From Nitrospirota bacterium (GTDB lineage Bacteria; Nitrospirota; Thermodesulfovibrionia; Thermodesulfovibrionales; BMS3Bbin05): a stretch of 48,121 nucleotides of DNA. The notes under the pieces are model-generated. The model saw nothing but the letters and a program-made list of their open reading frames with translations. It did not search any database and was not told the DNA's origin. Location: the NCBI GenBank assembly GCA_020351835.1, contig CP070669.1, forward strand, positions 2,165,789-2,213,909, read 5' to 3'. The position numbers were made by a program, and so were the translations under genes. This document shows, piece after piece, positions 26,149 to 35,706 of the stretch (within the stretch, counting starts at the first letter, position 1; every line of letters starts with the position of its first letter).

Positions 26149-26992
26149 ATCCCAACCTCACCACCAATTCTTTATCCCTTATCTTATTAAACACAGCGAC
26201 CAGATCTTCGTCATTCAAGAACTTGTATCTGTTCTCGTATCTCAAGTCCGCTATGGCATCTCTCAACAGGTCCGGGCCGGCACTGATCCCTGCATAATTC
26301 ATGATCCTGGTAATATTCTTTTCGGGCTCAGCAAGAACATCTTCAAATTTTATATGTACTATCCTTTCACCGAAATCGCTGTCAAGGGAAAAAGCCTTAT
26401 TTGTGTATTCCTCCCAGAGCCTTATTCCTTCCATAATATCCTGCGTTCTTATAGAACCCTGGTACCATATCTTTCCCATCAACATCCTTTCCATTATATA
26501 TTTCTTCCAGTTCCGAGAGTATTCCTCTTTGATCTTCTGCTCTCTCTGCCTTAAGCTGCTTGCCACATCGATAGGATTCCTGTAAACATGAAGCAATAGC
26601 GCTTCAGGGAATATCATCTTCCAGAGGTCTGCGGTGAAGGTGTTTCTGGGGTCCTTCCATCCCCAGGGCCGGTCGATATCAGTGATATGACCATATTTAA
26701 GTAATCTCCCCACCCCCATGTACTCTATCCTTCTCAGACCTTTTACGTGAGACCTTAGCACCTTCAGCATATTCTGCTTCAGGTCATCATTAATGAACTT
26801 AAAATTATAGGGGTTGTCCCATGAAGCATTTGTCTGTTCGAATATCCACTCATTCATCCTGAGGAAAAAGGTCGATTCAGAATTTATATCCATCCATTTC
26901 CCGAAGAACACACCCAATCTCTCCAATATATTCACAAGCATTGAGGTTCCTGCCCTGTGCATACCAAGAATTATCAATGGCCTGTTCTTCAT
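26123..26992 (-). CDS. Sulfotransferase-family protein
   Basis: This 289-residue protein has the PAPS 5'-phosphosulfate loop IILGMHRAGTSML near residues 7-19 and the 3'-phosphate motif LLHVYRNPIDVASSLRQRE near 133-151. Such cytosolic enzymes move sulfate from PAPS to sugar hydroxyls. Its place among glycosyltransferases suggests a sulfated surface polysaccharide. It ends inside the GT2 gene and starts 1 base after the GT4 stop. No PAPS synthesis gene is in the window. Confidence 0.82.
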   Translation of the reverse strand: MKNRPLIILGMHRAGTSMLVNILERLGVFFGKWMDINSESTFFLRMNEWIFEQTNASWDNPYNFKFINDDLKQNMLKVLRSHVKGLRRIEYMGVGRLLKYGHITDIDRPWGWKDPRNTFTADLWKMIFPEALLLHVYRNPIDVASSLRQREQKIKEEYSRNWKKYIMERMLMGKIWYQGSIRTQDIMEGIRLWEEYTNKAFSLDSDFGERIVHIKFEDVLAEPEKNITRIMNYAGISAGPDLLRDAIADLRYENRYKFLNDEDLVAVFNKIRDKELVVRLGYDKACDER

Positions 26993-26993
26993 G

Positions 26994-27992
26994 TTACCTG
27001 TCTTTCAGAACTCCCTTAAATACGTTTAAGTGTTCTTCAGCACTTTTTCCCCAGCTGAACTCCTGGGCTCTCTTCAGACCTTTATCACGCAGTTCGGACC
27101 ATAACCTCTTGTTCGTTATCAACTGCCTCATTGCATAGGATATATCATCTACAGATCTTGGGTCTATCAGTAAAGAAGCCTGACCTGCGATCTCAGAGCA
27201 TGCTGTAGTATTGGAAGTGACAACAGGACACCCGCAAGCCATAGCTTCGATTATCGGCATGCCAAAAGATTCATGAAGCGAAGGAAAAACAAACCCCGTA
27301 GCGTTACGATAAAGGTCAACGATATCATTATGTCCTACTTTCTCTCTTATTATCTTAATTTTAGGGTCTCTTTCCTTCTTATTATATCCCGGCACCACCG
27401 CGAGGAGGTCCATGTCATATGATCGGCTCAGGACCTTAAATGCCCTTAATATCCTGTCTAAATTCTTTTTTGGCTGATATTCTGATATATGAAGAAGATA
27501 AGGCTTTGAGTCAGAGTCTCTCTCTGAAGGTCGGAATACATCATGGTCTACGCCGTGATATATCGGATATATCAATTCCTTATTGAGACCTAAAGCCGAA
27601 CCGATCTCTGACATCGCGTATTTTGATACCGTGATCACGGCAGATACCCTATGCCTGAAATATCCCCATTCAACCAGTCTCTTCCTTCTCTGCATAGATC
27701 CCAGTATTCTCATTGGCACGTTCACATAATATTCACCGGGATCAACAGTGAATGGTGCGGCTCCATGTACTGTCACAACGATCGGTTTTGCAGCATCTTT
27801 AAGTATCTTATCAGGAGCAAGACCTCCGGTGGCACCGGGGTCCCAATACAGGTCTACATCATCCGGCCTCGGATGTTTTCCTGAAAATTCTTTTATCTCG
27901 ACATCAGAGCCAGTCAGGTTCTGAATAATATTATCAACGTAATTCTTTATGCTAAAGGATATTGAACCCGGGGAGTAGATCCCTATTCTCAT
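26994..27992 (-). CDS. GT4-family glycosyltransferase
   Basis: This 332-residue GT-B retaining transferase has an N-terminal acceptor domain (MRIGIYSPGSISFSIKNY) and a C-terminal donor domain with YLLHISEYQPKKNLDRIL and the E-x7-E motif in FPSLHESFGMPIIEAMACGCPVV. Its nearest functional relatives are mannosyl- or rhamnosyltransferases of O-antigen-type clusters, but the sugar cannot be read from sequence. The start overlaps the next methyltransferase gene's end by 4 bases (ATGA). Confidence 0.9.
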   Translation of the reverse strand: MRIGIYSPGSISFSIKNYVDNIIQNLTGSDVEIKEFSGKHPRPDDVDLYWDPGATGGLAPDKILKDAAKPIVVTVHGAAPFTVDPGEYYVNVPMRILGSMQRRKRLVEWGYFRHRVSAVITVSKYAMSEIGSALGLNKELIYPIYHGVDHDVFRPSERDSDSKPYLLHISEYQPKKNLDRILRAFKVLSRSYDMDLLAVVPGYNKKERDPKIKIIREKVGHNDIVDLYRNATGFVFPSLHESFGMPIIEAMACGCPVVTSNTTACSEIAGQASLLIDPRSVDDISYAMRQLITNKRLWSELRDKGLKRAQEFSWGKSAEEHLNVFKGVLKDR

Positions 27993-28783
27993 GACATATC
28001 CTTCTTTCTGGCAACAGCGACCATTACCCTGAGCATCCGGGGTCCTTTGAAGGGTCTGACCTCGTAATAGCTCTTCCCTTCTTCACCTTTTAATTGTTCA
28101 ATGATCGTACTTCCCTTTGCTCCATTGATGCTTTGCATGGTCTTATGATCCGTCGGTCTGCGCCCCAGTAAGGACATGATTGCATCTTTGATCCCCAGTT
28201 TGTTCATAATTGACCCAATGAACGGGATCATATACCATTGTGCTATATCCGATATCCTGTCAGTGATCCGGAAATACTGCGCATAGCACTGGATCTCTGA
28301 GAATTTCTTTCCGATCAGATAGAAGAACTCATCAACCCCATATTCTTTAAGATGAAAAGGTGGATGTGAAGCATATTTGATGTTAGGCGTTGAACAAATA
28401 ATGATACCGGATGACCTAAGCACCCTTCTGAGCTCAGAAAGATATCTGTCCCCATCGTTCACATGCTCAATGGTCTCGTAGCTGACTATAGCATCGAAAG
28501 AAGAATCCTCAAAGGGAAGATCAAGGGCATCGGCGTTAACGAATCCGTCATATTTCCATATCGACCTCGATTCCTCTATAAGGTCCTTATCATAGTCAAC
28601 ACCTGTAACATCACATCCATATTGTCTGATAATCTCAGTGCCGTATCCTATGCCGCAAGCAATATCCAGCACCTTCATACCGGGCTTCAGCAATGATAAA
28701 GCGAATAGATACCTCTCCCAGTGTTGAGCCGTTAAATAGTGATCCTTATTGACCGGGATATAATGTTCAGCGATATTATTCAT
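27989..28783 (-). CDS. Class I SAM-dependent methyltransferase
   Basis: This 264-residue protein carries MKVLDIACGIGYGTEII near 35-51, VTGVDYD, NADALDLPFEDSSFDAIVSYETIEHV, and a motif III region LRSSGIIICSTPN. This is the Methyltransf_11 pattern common in O-antigen loci. It is translationally coupled to the GT4 gene after it. The likely substrate is a glycan hydroxyl or a lipid-linked sugar, by context only. Confidence 0.87.
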   Translation of the reverse strand: MNNIAEHYIPVNKDHYLTAQHWERYLFALSLLKPGMKVLDIACGIGYGTEIIRQYGCDVTGVDYDKDLIEESRSIWKYDGFVNADALDLPFEDSSFDAIVSYETIEHVNDGDRYLSELRRVLRSSGIIICSTPNIKYASHPPFHLKEYGVDEFFYLIGKKFSEIQCYAQYFRITDRISDIAQWYMIPFIGSIMNKLGIKDAIMSLLGRRPTDHKTMQSINGAKGSTIIEQLKGEEGKSYYEVRPFKGPRMLRVMVAVARKKDMS

Positions 28784-28787
28784 GACA

Positions 28788-29615
28788 TTATTTATATGTG
28801 GTCTTCTGGAACAGGAATACTGCAGTTGTATGATATTTTCTAGGTATCACCCTGTAAAGAGCGGGATCCAGAGTAGCATCTACCTTTCCAATAATCTTTC
28901 TCATGATCATTTTTATGCTCATTTGCCCCCTTACCATCCCTTCGTCATTATATACGGACTTTATTCCAGTTCCCATTTTCCCGAAAAAGTGCTGTAAGAG
29001 GTCTCTTATAATCCAGTACTTAAGGCCAATGTGATGTCGAAGCTCAAAACCATTACCTCTGGCGATATCTATCCATGAATCCCTGGTCCTGGGGAACATG
29101 TTATAACCTTCCCCCTCACCCAGGTCCTCAAGCATTATGAAATGACCATCTTCGCGCAGAACGCGATGTATCTCTCCCAGTATCTTCTCCTGATCAGGGT
29201 ATCTGTTATGGTGGATAACCGTAACGGAGTAGACCAGGTCCATGCTATTGTCAGGATAGGGTATTTTTTCATCTACAAGTTTAAGTTCGGCTTTTGGATG
29301 CTCTTGCCTTGCAGTTTCTATCATTTCTTTTGAAATATCGACCCCATGCCATTCAACACCATATCGTTCAAAGAGAGACACCCAGCGCCCGATGCCACAA
29401 CCATATTCCAATACATTCTTTCCCGAGATCATAAGATCGTTCAAGATCCTTTTTATCGCTGATCTCTGCACCTTGTGTGCTGACTCATTTTCTTCAGCTA
29501 TGGCATTGTTCACACATATAGCAGAGAATCCCTGCCCTTTGCCTGAACGAGCCCTTGCATCCCAATACTTTTCCGGATCGTATTGTCCCATGTCCAGATG
29601 TTTATCATCGTCCAT
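28788..29615 (-). CDS. Class I SAM-dependent methyltransferase
   Basis: This 275-residue protein has NVLEYGCGIGRWVSLFERYG near 73-92, WHGVDISKEMI, KIPYPDNSMDLVYSVTVIHH and the motif III region VLREDGHFIMLEDL. It is not closely similar to the two methyltransferases nearby, so it probably targets another position. It lies 4 bases before the next methyltransferase gene. The role in glycan decoration is inferred. Confidence 0.86.
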   Translation of the reverse strand: MDDDKHLDMGQYDPEKYWDARARSGKGQGFSAICVNNAIAEENESAHKVQRSAIKRILNDLMISGKNVLEYGCGIGRWVSLFERYGVEWHGVDISKEMIETARQEHPKAELKLVDEKIPYPDNSMDLVYSVTVIHHNRYPDQEKILGEIHRVLREDGHFIMLEDLGEGEGYNMFPRTRDSWIDIARGNGFELRHHIGLKYWIIRDLLQHFFGKMGTGIKSVYNDEGMVRGQMSIKMIMRKIIGKVDATLDPALYRVIPRKYHTTAVFLFQKTTYK

Positions 29616-29659
29616 AAGTAATTACCTTTCTAAAATTTGCTGCGATCTATATAAGATTT

Positions 29660-30574
29660 CTAATCTATCATCCATCCTTCAAAATTGCGCTTCAATAGAA
29701 TACCGAGACGTTCGATCTCCGGCCTGAACTTTTCTCTTAAGTATCTCCTTAGATCAGGATCCATAGGTTGTCGTGTAACGAACTGAGAGTTGTATTCCAT
29801 CAATTTCCGATATATGGCCTCTCGCACCGGGAACAGTATAGATCTGCTTATCATCCTTACCAGCTTCGGAGGCCTCAGCAGGAATTCTCTTATTAATCGG
29901 CTCCTGACACGCTTGCATGGATTGATGATCTCGAACTCGGTCCTGAAAGCAGGGTCAACTTCCAGGAACTCGAGAGTTCTGGCATAGACCATTTCAGTTT
30001 GCTCTTTAAATTCATCATATATGATAACGTGCACTCTCTCTTTACCGAAAACATCGAAATACCGGTTGATCTGATCACTAAAGCAGGAAATGTCATAATA
30101 GAAGAGCCTCTCTTTGAAACGGAGCCCTTTAGGAATAAGATTACCCTTTTTTCGCTCACCCTCAGCATCAAGCGCTTTTTTCAGATCTTCGATATCTTCA
30201 TCTCCATTAAATACAAGTTGAGAATGGTATGATTCAAGCATGTCTACAGGATCTCTGATCATGATAATTATTTTTGCCCGATCGTTAAATCTATTGATAT
30301 TATGAGCAGCTTCTTTAGAGTAAAGGTAGAATACACTGGCATCTCCTATCACATCTCCTTTTTGAGCCCCTTGAAATATCTTTAAATAATTATCAACTGA
30401 GCGGAAATGATCGTCCATTGGTATGAGATCGCTTGCAAAATGGTGGGTTTCTTTATATTTAGGAATATAGATGTCAGGATGCTTCCCGAGGTATTCGAAC
30501 ATTGCTGTTGTCCCACACTTGGGTGCTCCCACAATAAAGAAATCCGGTATCGCTATCATTTCGTCATTTATCAT
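29660..30574 (-). CDS. Sulfotransferase-domain protein
   Basis: Using the ATG at 30574, which forms an ATGA overlap with the flippase stop, the protein has 304 residues; a longer frame to 30646 would lie inside the flippase gene. The PAPS loop FFIVGAPKCGTTAMFEYL is at about 12-29, and the 3'-phosphate motif IIMIRDPVDMLESYHSQ follows near 103-119. It resembles heparan-sulfate-type and bacterial capsular sulfotransferases (Sulfotransfer_1). It is the second sulfotransferase of the locus and diverges strongly from the first. Confidence 0.85.
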   Translation of the reverse strand: MINDEMIAIPDFFIVGAPKCGTTAMFEYLGKHPDIYIPKYKETHHFASDLIPMDDHFRSVDNYLKIFQGAQKGDVIGDASVFYLYSKEAAHNINRFNDRAKIIIMIRDPVDMLESYHSQLVFNGDEDIEDLKKALDAEGERKKGNLIPKGLRFKERLFYYDISCFSDQINRYFDVFGKERVHVIIYDEFKEQTEMVYARTLEFLEVDPAFRTEFEIINPCKRVRSRLIREFLLRPPKLVRMISRSILFPVREAIYRKLMEYNSQFVTRQPMDPDLRRYLREKFRPEIERLGILLKRNFEGWMID

Positions 30575-31920
30575 TTTTTTAATCTGAACGCTGTCGGGTT
30601 CAATCCGAGTTTTCGCCATACTAATACTGCCAATATGATGTTCCATATAATTATACTTGCCACCGTCGCAATTGCTGAGCCCTCCATTTTATAGACCGGT
30701 ATAAGTAAGCTATTCAGTATCACATTTGTTACAACACCGATGCCTATACCTATAGCGACCACATTTTCATTCCCGCTCATTATCAATAGTAGCCCTACTG
30801 ATCCGGCTGCGGCATTTATTAATTGACCAATGCTCAGTATTGTAAGAGCTGTCCGTCCAGATATAAAAGCCTCCCCGAACAATAAAAGGAACCAGTGACC
30901 GAAAAGGATCAATATTAGAGTGCCCATAAATGAGAACACTAATACTATCCTTGCACTGTATGTTACTTCTCTTTGTAGGCGTGATATCTCTTTAGACACG
31001 TGTAATCTGGAAATGATCGGAGCAAAAGCGGTATTAACTGATAATAGAACGTACGTTATCAGTTCTGCACCACGATTCGCTACAGCATATATCCCGGCCT
31101 CTGAGGAACCAGCGATCACTTTGAGCATAATAATGTCAATATGAGAATTAACGAGTATCATACCGCTTATGAGTATAAGTGGGGCTATGCTCTTTAACCA
31201 AAGTCGAGTTTCAAAAACAGGAGCTGAATCTCTTACTTCATGCGGCATTACCTTCCTGGAAAGATATGTTGCAGCAATCAGTCCGGCTGTTAAGGCTAAG
31301 ATGTTAAGTTCGATCGCGATCTTTGAGGTTGCTCTGGCATTTCCTATAACAAAGACGCTTAGTATAAGAACCAGGAACAATAAAGGGCTTATCACCATCT
31401 CGGGCAATTGGCCCAGCACGATTCTTTGAAATCCCTGCATCACAGATTGCCTTGCCCTCGTAAGAGTAATAAGTGGCAAGATCAGTAGCGCTATCCAGAA
31501 AGTTGGTAGCAGCCCCGATGAATTGTCTGCTATCAACCATCCTATAACTCCTGCACATACCATTAAGGTCAGAGAAAAAACAGACACTACCTGATAGGAA
31601 CGTCGAAGCAGCCCTCTAATACGACCCCATTCAAAATATGCGGCATACGCAGAAATATTACGCACAAGCAACTTATCAAATCCCATTAGCCCGAATATCC
31701 CTAACAGTCCTACAACCGCCAACAAATAAACATAAGATCCGTATTCTTCTGCCCCGAGTAAGCGGGCCAATAACAGGCTTACAAGAAAGCTGAGGCCCAT
31801 GGATGTACTTTTGATCATCAGTGTTCCCACTGATCCTTTAATGAGAAGACGCCTGTGTTCATTTATAACCGATCGGTTCATTTCTGGCATACCTTGCTGG
31901 TTACGGCCACATGGATACAT
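30571..31920 (-). CDS. Polysaccharide flippase (Wzx/MATE-like)
   Basis: This 449-residue integral membrane protein has about 12-14 predicted hydrophobic segments. The N-terminal pattern LIKGSVGTLMIKSTSMGLSF, then LLARLLGAEEYGSYVY, is typical of O-antigen and teichoic-acid exporters of the PST/MOP superfamily. It would flip an undecaprenyl-linked glycan across the inner membrane. AAGGA lies just upstream of the ATG. No Wzy-type polymerase was recognised among the neighbours. Confidence 0.9.
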   Translation of the reverse strand: MYPCGRNQQGMPEMNRSVINEHRRLLIKGSVGTLMIKSTSMGLSFLVSLLLARLLGAEEYGSYVYLLAVVGLLGIFGLMGFDKLLVRNISAYAAYFEWGRIRGLLRRSYQVVSVFSLTLMVCAGVIGWLIADNSSGLLPTFWIALLILPLITLTRARQSVMQGFQRIVLGQLPEMVISPLLFLVLILSVFVIGNARATSKIAIELNILALTAGLIAATYLSRKVMPHEVRDSAPVFETRLWLKSIAPLILISGMILVNSHIDIIMLKVIAGSSEAGIYAVANRGAELITYVLLSVNTAFAPIISRLHVSKEISRLQREVTYSARIVLVFSFMGTLILILFGHWFLLLFGEAFISGRTALTILSIGQLINAAAGSVGLLLIMSGNENVVAIGIGIGVVTNVILNSLLIPVYKMEGSAIATVASIIIWNIILAVLVWRKLGLNPTAFRLKK

Positions 31921-31926
31921 AGTCCT

Positions 31927-32955
31927 TTATTTTCCGGAGATACTGCGTATGACACGAAAGAACTCCTCCTTGCTATGCTCTATGGAGTATTTGCTCTTCA
32001 CCAGTTCCACTGCATTCTTAGCTATAGAAAAGGACAAAGATTCGTTGCTTAGTATTTCCGATATTTTCATTGCCAGCTCTTCCGTATCATCAGCCACCAT
32101 ACCATTTACTCCATCTGAGATGAAATGGACAGCCGATGTCGTCACAACGGGACATCCACATGCCATCGCCTCAAGGACAAATAATGGAAGCCCTTCATGT
32201 CTTGAGGGGTATAATAATGCATCGCTGGATGACAGTATCCACCTGAGCTCTTCGGAGCTCACAAATCCGAAATTCCTCATCTTGAAAGGAACCCTTATAT
32301 CCTCACCCACAGCCCATATGGATATTTTTCCCTGTTCTATCTCGTTCTCAAAGCCTGATAAGATCCTCTTTACTCTGTCAAAACCCTTTCTATGATCACT
32401 TCTGGCAAAGACGAGTATGACCTTTCCATTACCTTTTTGCTTTAACAACTCTTCTTTCTTCTCGTGGAAAAAAATACCAGGATCAACACCGTTATTTATC
32501 ACTGTTACATTAGCGCTGAACCTGTCCTCTAATAGCCTGCCAAGTTCAACAGACACAGCTATTACAGGTATTTTCAATATTCTCAGACCCAGGTAATATG
32601 CAGATCTTATAAATAGTTTCATAATACCGTATTTATAGTAGGACTCGTCATAATCCTGAGCAAAATAGAGTATTTTCTTTCTGTTCCTGAAAGACAATAA
32701 TAATGCCATTATGATAATATCTGCCACTATCAGATCATAATCCCTTTCTCGAAAGATCGCACTCAATATAGTACCGGCCTTGTTCTTTATTCTGGAAATA
32801 GGCTCTATCCGTACATTTACGGGAAAAACGGTATTAACAATATTTGACAACATTGTTACTTTTAGCCCCTGGGATGAGAGATAATTGGCATACTCAGCTA
32901 CCATCTTATCCCCACCCCTGCTAAATAATGAATGTCTGAAGAAACATATTTTCAT
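31927..32955 (-). CDS. GT4-family glycosyltransferase
   Basis: This 342-residue GT-B enzyme begins MKICFFRHSLFSRGGDKMVA, has VINNGVDPGIF in the linker, VILVFARSDHRKGFDRV in the donor domain, and the E-x7-E motif in YPSRHEGLPLFVLEAMACGCPVV. It resembles WaaG- and capsule-type transferases. It precedes the flippase by 6 bases and belongs to the glycan operon. Donor and acceptor are unknown. Confidence 0.9.
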   Translation of the reverse strand: MKICFFRHSLFSRGGDKMVAEYANYLSSQGLKVTMLSNIVNTVFPVNVRIEPISRIKNKAGTILSAIFRERDYDLIVADIIIMALLLSFRNRKKILYFAQDYDESYYKYGIMKLFIRSAYYLGLRILKIPVIAVSVELGRLLEDRFSANVTVINNGVDPGIFFHEKKEELLKQKGNGKVILVFARSDHRKGFDRVKRILSGFENEIEQGKISIWAVGEDIRVPFKMRNFGFVSSEELRWILSSSDALLYPSRHEGLPLFVLEAMACGCPVVTTSAVHFISDGVNGMVADDTEELAMKISEILSNESLSFSIAKNAVELVKSKYSIEHSKEEFFRVIRSISGK

Positions 32956-33016
32956 ATCAGGTCGTCATTGATCATGAGCACATCAATTCTTATAAAGTGT
33001 ATATTTATCCATGGAG

Positions 33017-33841
33017 CTATCGTATATCTCTCTCGAACAGTCCATCAAGAAATTGCATATCTTTAGATACAGGCAACAACTTCGCGAGACGAAATCCATT
33101 CTCCTGCAGATAACTGCCAACTACGAACATATTGCCCGAAGATCTCCTGAACACGCTCATTTCCACCAGTACCTTATCCACATTTGTCAGTGTATTTACA
33201 GCTGACACCAGAACATCATATTCACTCCCCTCCGTATCGATCTTCAGCAGGTCACATTTATCAATAAGATGTTCTGCCATGATATCATCCAGTCTTTTCA
33301 TCTTGACATCAACACTATCTCTGTACTTTTCATTGTCATCCTTAATATAAGTACTATGTTGCGACGATATCTCGGGTATGAACATAGTAACAGTATCATC
33401 AGTTATTCCGATCGCACAATTTATGCAATCATTCGGGTTCCTGGCATTCAATTTCAGTATTTCATAACAATCTGTCAGTGGCTCAACACTGATAACCCGT
33501 TCAGCGGTAAGGTAATGAGAGCAGAAAAAATTGAACTGCCCGGTATGAGCGCCTATATCGATGACTATCGGATCACTTGCCAGCCACTCTTTGATCTCAT
33601 AACTTTCGCAATATACCCTTTGTAGAGATGATAGGCCATAGATATTGTCATAATAGTATTCTCTATTAAATATCGACACTCTGGCAGGCTTATTCCGGAT
33701 TCCGGTTACTTTATCTTTTACAAAATAGAGGTATTTGATCAGAATGAACCATACTCTCTCCCATACATGGATACCCTTGATATTGAGGAGGAATACAACA
33801 TCCAGCTTAATAGACCATATCAGCAATCTAAGAATCCGCAT
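33017..33841 (-). CDS. FkbM-family methyltransferase
   Basis: The protein has 274 residues from the ATG at 33841. That start is supported by AGGGGAA five bases upstream and lies after the UbiA-like gene's stop; the longer frame to 33916 overlaps that gene by 61 bases. The FkbM pattern is clear: PIVIDIGAHTGQFNFF, VISVEPLTDCYEILKLNA, NCAIGI, and DLLKIDTEGSEYDVL. FkbM enzymes O-methylate sugars or polyketides. It follows the UbiA-like gene by 14 bases. Confidence 0.88.
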   Translation of the reverse strand: MRILRLLIWSIKLDVVFLLNIKGIHVWERVWFILIKYLYFVKDKVTGIRNKPARVSIFNREYYYDNIYGLSSLQRVYCESYEIKEWLASDPIVIDIGAHTGQFNFFCSHYLTAERVISVEPLTDCYEILKLNARNPNDCINCAIGITDDTVTMFIPEISSQHSTYIKDDNEKYRDSVDVKMKRLDDIMAEHLIDKCDLLKIDTEGSEYDVLVSAVNTLTNVDKVLVEMSVFRRSSGNMFVVGSYLQENGFRLAKLLPVSKDMQFLDGLFERDIR

Positions 33842-33855
33842 CCGTTCCCCTGCTA

Positions 33856-34701
33856 TTAAGAATACCTTATCATGCCAATAAGCAGTAACCACGCTAATAC
33901 TGTCAGAGCGAGCCACTTGTCTTTGGTCAAGGCCTCGGTAGGATCTCCTGCACCGCTATCAGCAAGCATTATATACCGAAACAGGCCTATAGTAACGACC
34001 GGTATCGTATAAATAAGGCTCTGATACTGCTCAACAGTATATAAGGCATAGGACATCAGTGAGGCCGATGCGGAGATTAGTAATATCTGCTTCAATACTG
34101 AGACCGAATAGAAAGTCAGGCTTTTTCTGTGTTCATCGGCTATTTTGTTCAGGAGACCAACTTCACTTAACCGCTTTCCCGATGCAAGGACAAGTGAGAT
34201 CATGAACATAGTTAACAATAGCCAGTGAGATACAGTGACATTGAAGGCTGCCCCTCCAGCCAGCACCCTTATCACGAATCCAGAGGCTATCGAAAAGATA
34301 TCCATGATCGGCACATTCTTCAAGTAGGCAGAGTAGGCGATCTGTATTATGAAGTATCCAAGTACGTAGTAGAAATATACTGCGTTAATACTAAAAGAAA
34401 GCACAAATGATATTAATATGAGCGCTACGGATATTAATTCGGCATGCCCTTTGCTTACCCTTCCCGACGCAATAGGCCTTTTCTTCTTTTCGGGATGAGC
34501 CTGGTCATTCTTAATATCCAAGATATCATTAATGATATATACAGAGCTTGCACCTAAAGAAAAAGCAATGAAAACCGGGATCGCGTTAAGCATCGTTTCC
34601 TCTCTAAAAAAAACACCCCCAAAGAACGGAGCTGCGAAGAGGAACAGGTTCTTTACCCAGTGGCTGGAACGAAACAATCTCAGGTAATCCTTTATCATCA
34701 A
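33856..34701 (-). CDS. UbiA prenyltransferase, decaprenyl-phosphate phosphoribosyltransferase-like
   Basis: This 281-residue membrane protein has about 8-9 TM segments. The first Asp motif is N58-D-I-L-D62-I-K-N-D66 and the second region reads YLKNVPIMDIFSIASGFVIRVLAGG. These match decaprenyl-phosphate 5-phosphoribosyltransferases (Rv3806c type), the entry to decaprenyl-phospho-arabinose or -ribose donors, rather than quinone UbiA. The glycan context supports this. The later enzymes (a phosphatase, DprE1, DprE2) are not in the window. Confidence 0.82.
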   Translation of the reverse strand: MMIKDYLRLFRSSHWVKNLFLFAAPFFGGVFFREETMLNAIPVFIAFSLGASSVYIINDILDIKNDQAHPEKKKRPIASGRVSKGHAELISVALILISFVLSFSINAVYFYYVLGYFIIQIAYSAYLKNVPIMDIFSIASGFVIRVLAGGAAFNVTVSHWLLLTMFMISLVLASGKRLSEVGLLNKIADEHRKSLTFYSVSVLKQILLISASASLMSYALYTVEQYQSLIYTIPVVTIGLFRYIMLADSGAGDPTEALTKDKWLALTVLAWLLLIGMIRYS

Positions 34702-34713
34702 TAACCCCCTTCG

Positions 34714-35631
34714 TTACTCAGTTTTATGCCTGGCAATTATCGTTATATTCTCACTAAGATTTAATATATATCCTACAAATACTATCGGAACAAAGGGTAA
34801 AAGGGCTACGGTGCTCAACTTATCATAAAATCCCTTTATCAATCCCTCCCCTCCCGGTAAAGATCGGAACAGACTGACTGGATAGAAAAGAGGAGACGGG
34901 GTCTGGTAACAACTCATTGTATATAGTCCATTTAGTGTCATAAGTTTGCGAAGGGTCTTTGGTGTAAAAAAATTGCAGTGATATGGGAGCACCCAGGCCC
35001 ATTTAGTACCGAATATGTAGCGGCCGATACTATTTATATTAGGGACTATTATCAGCAAAACGCCTCCCGGATTAAGCAGGGCCTTCGCTTTGGCTATCAT
35101 TGTGCCCGGTTCCTCCATATGTTCAAGTACCTGCCTTAAGATAACAACATCGTATGTATCCGGAAGATCTATATTCTCAAGATAATCACTATAGACCTCG
35201 ATACCATATTTCTCCCGAGCTATCCTTGCCCTTGCTTCGGACGGTTCCACCGCGGTGACACGAAAACCGTTCCTTGACCATACGTTGGTACTCCATCCGG
35301 TCCCGCAGCCAATATCCAGAAGAGAAAATTCTCCGGGTCCCATTGCTTTTCTTACATTACGTATTTCCTTACCTATTATTATTGTCTCATAAAGGTACTT
35401 GAGCCTTTCGTTATGAAAGAACTCCGCATCAGCGACGGAATCCATCTGTCGTTCTTCGAGCTCTTCAATAAATATCGGTTTTGCGAACATAAAACCACAA
35501 TCGTTACATTTGAAGATCTTCGATTTCCTTTCACCGTCATCATATATATATCTCACTTCGTTCACTCCGGCAGTACACACGGGACAACGTAATGGGACAT
35601 CATGGTAGTGATTTCTTGTTCTCTTCAACAT
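34714..35631 (-). CDS. SAM-dependent methyltransferase with N-terminal zinc ribbon
   Basis: This 305-residue protein starts with a CPVC ... CNDCGFMF zinc-ribbon-like segment (residues 15-48). A methyltransferase domain follows with SLLDIGCGTGWSTNVWSRNG near 103-122, VTAVEPSEARA and VVILRQVLEHMEEP, and a C-terminal hydrophobic stretch (about 276-297). This Methyltransf_23-like architecture is common in O-antigen and NDP-sugar clusters. The hydrophobic tail may hold it at the membrane. Confidence 0.87.
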   Translation of the reverse strand: MLKRTRNHYHDVPLRCPVCTAGVNEVRYIYDDGERKSKIFKCNDCGFMFAKPIFIEELEERQMDSVADAEFFHNERLKYLYETIIIGKEIRNVRKAMGPGEFSLLDIGCGTGWSTNVWSRNGFRVTAVEPSEARARIAREKYGIEVYSDYLENIDLPDTYDVVILRQVLEHMEEPGTMIAKAKALLNPGGVLLIIVPNINSIGRYIFGTKWAWVLPYHCNFFTPKTLRKLMTLNGLYTMSCYQTPSPLFYPVSLFRSLPGGEGLIKGFYDKLSTVALLPFVPIVFVGYILNLSENITIIARHKTE

Positions 35632-35706
35632 AATCCACTTCCTAAAGACAATGTTAAGCCATCATTAATATTTTGTACATTATAACGCAACAGGAAATTA
35701 TTTTAG

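Noticed and set aside
30575-30646. N-terminal extension of the second sulfotransferase
   Set aside because: It lies within the flippase coding end. The ATGA overlap at 30574 gives a better start.
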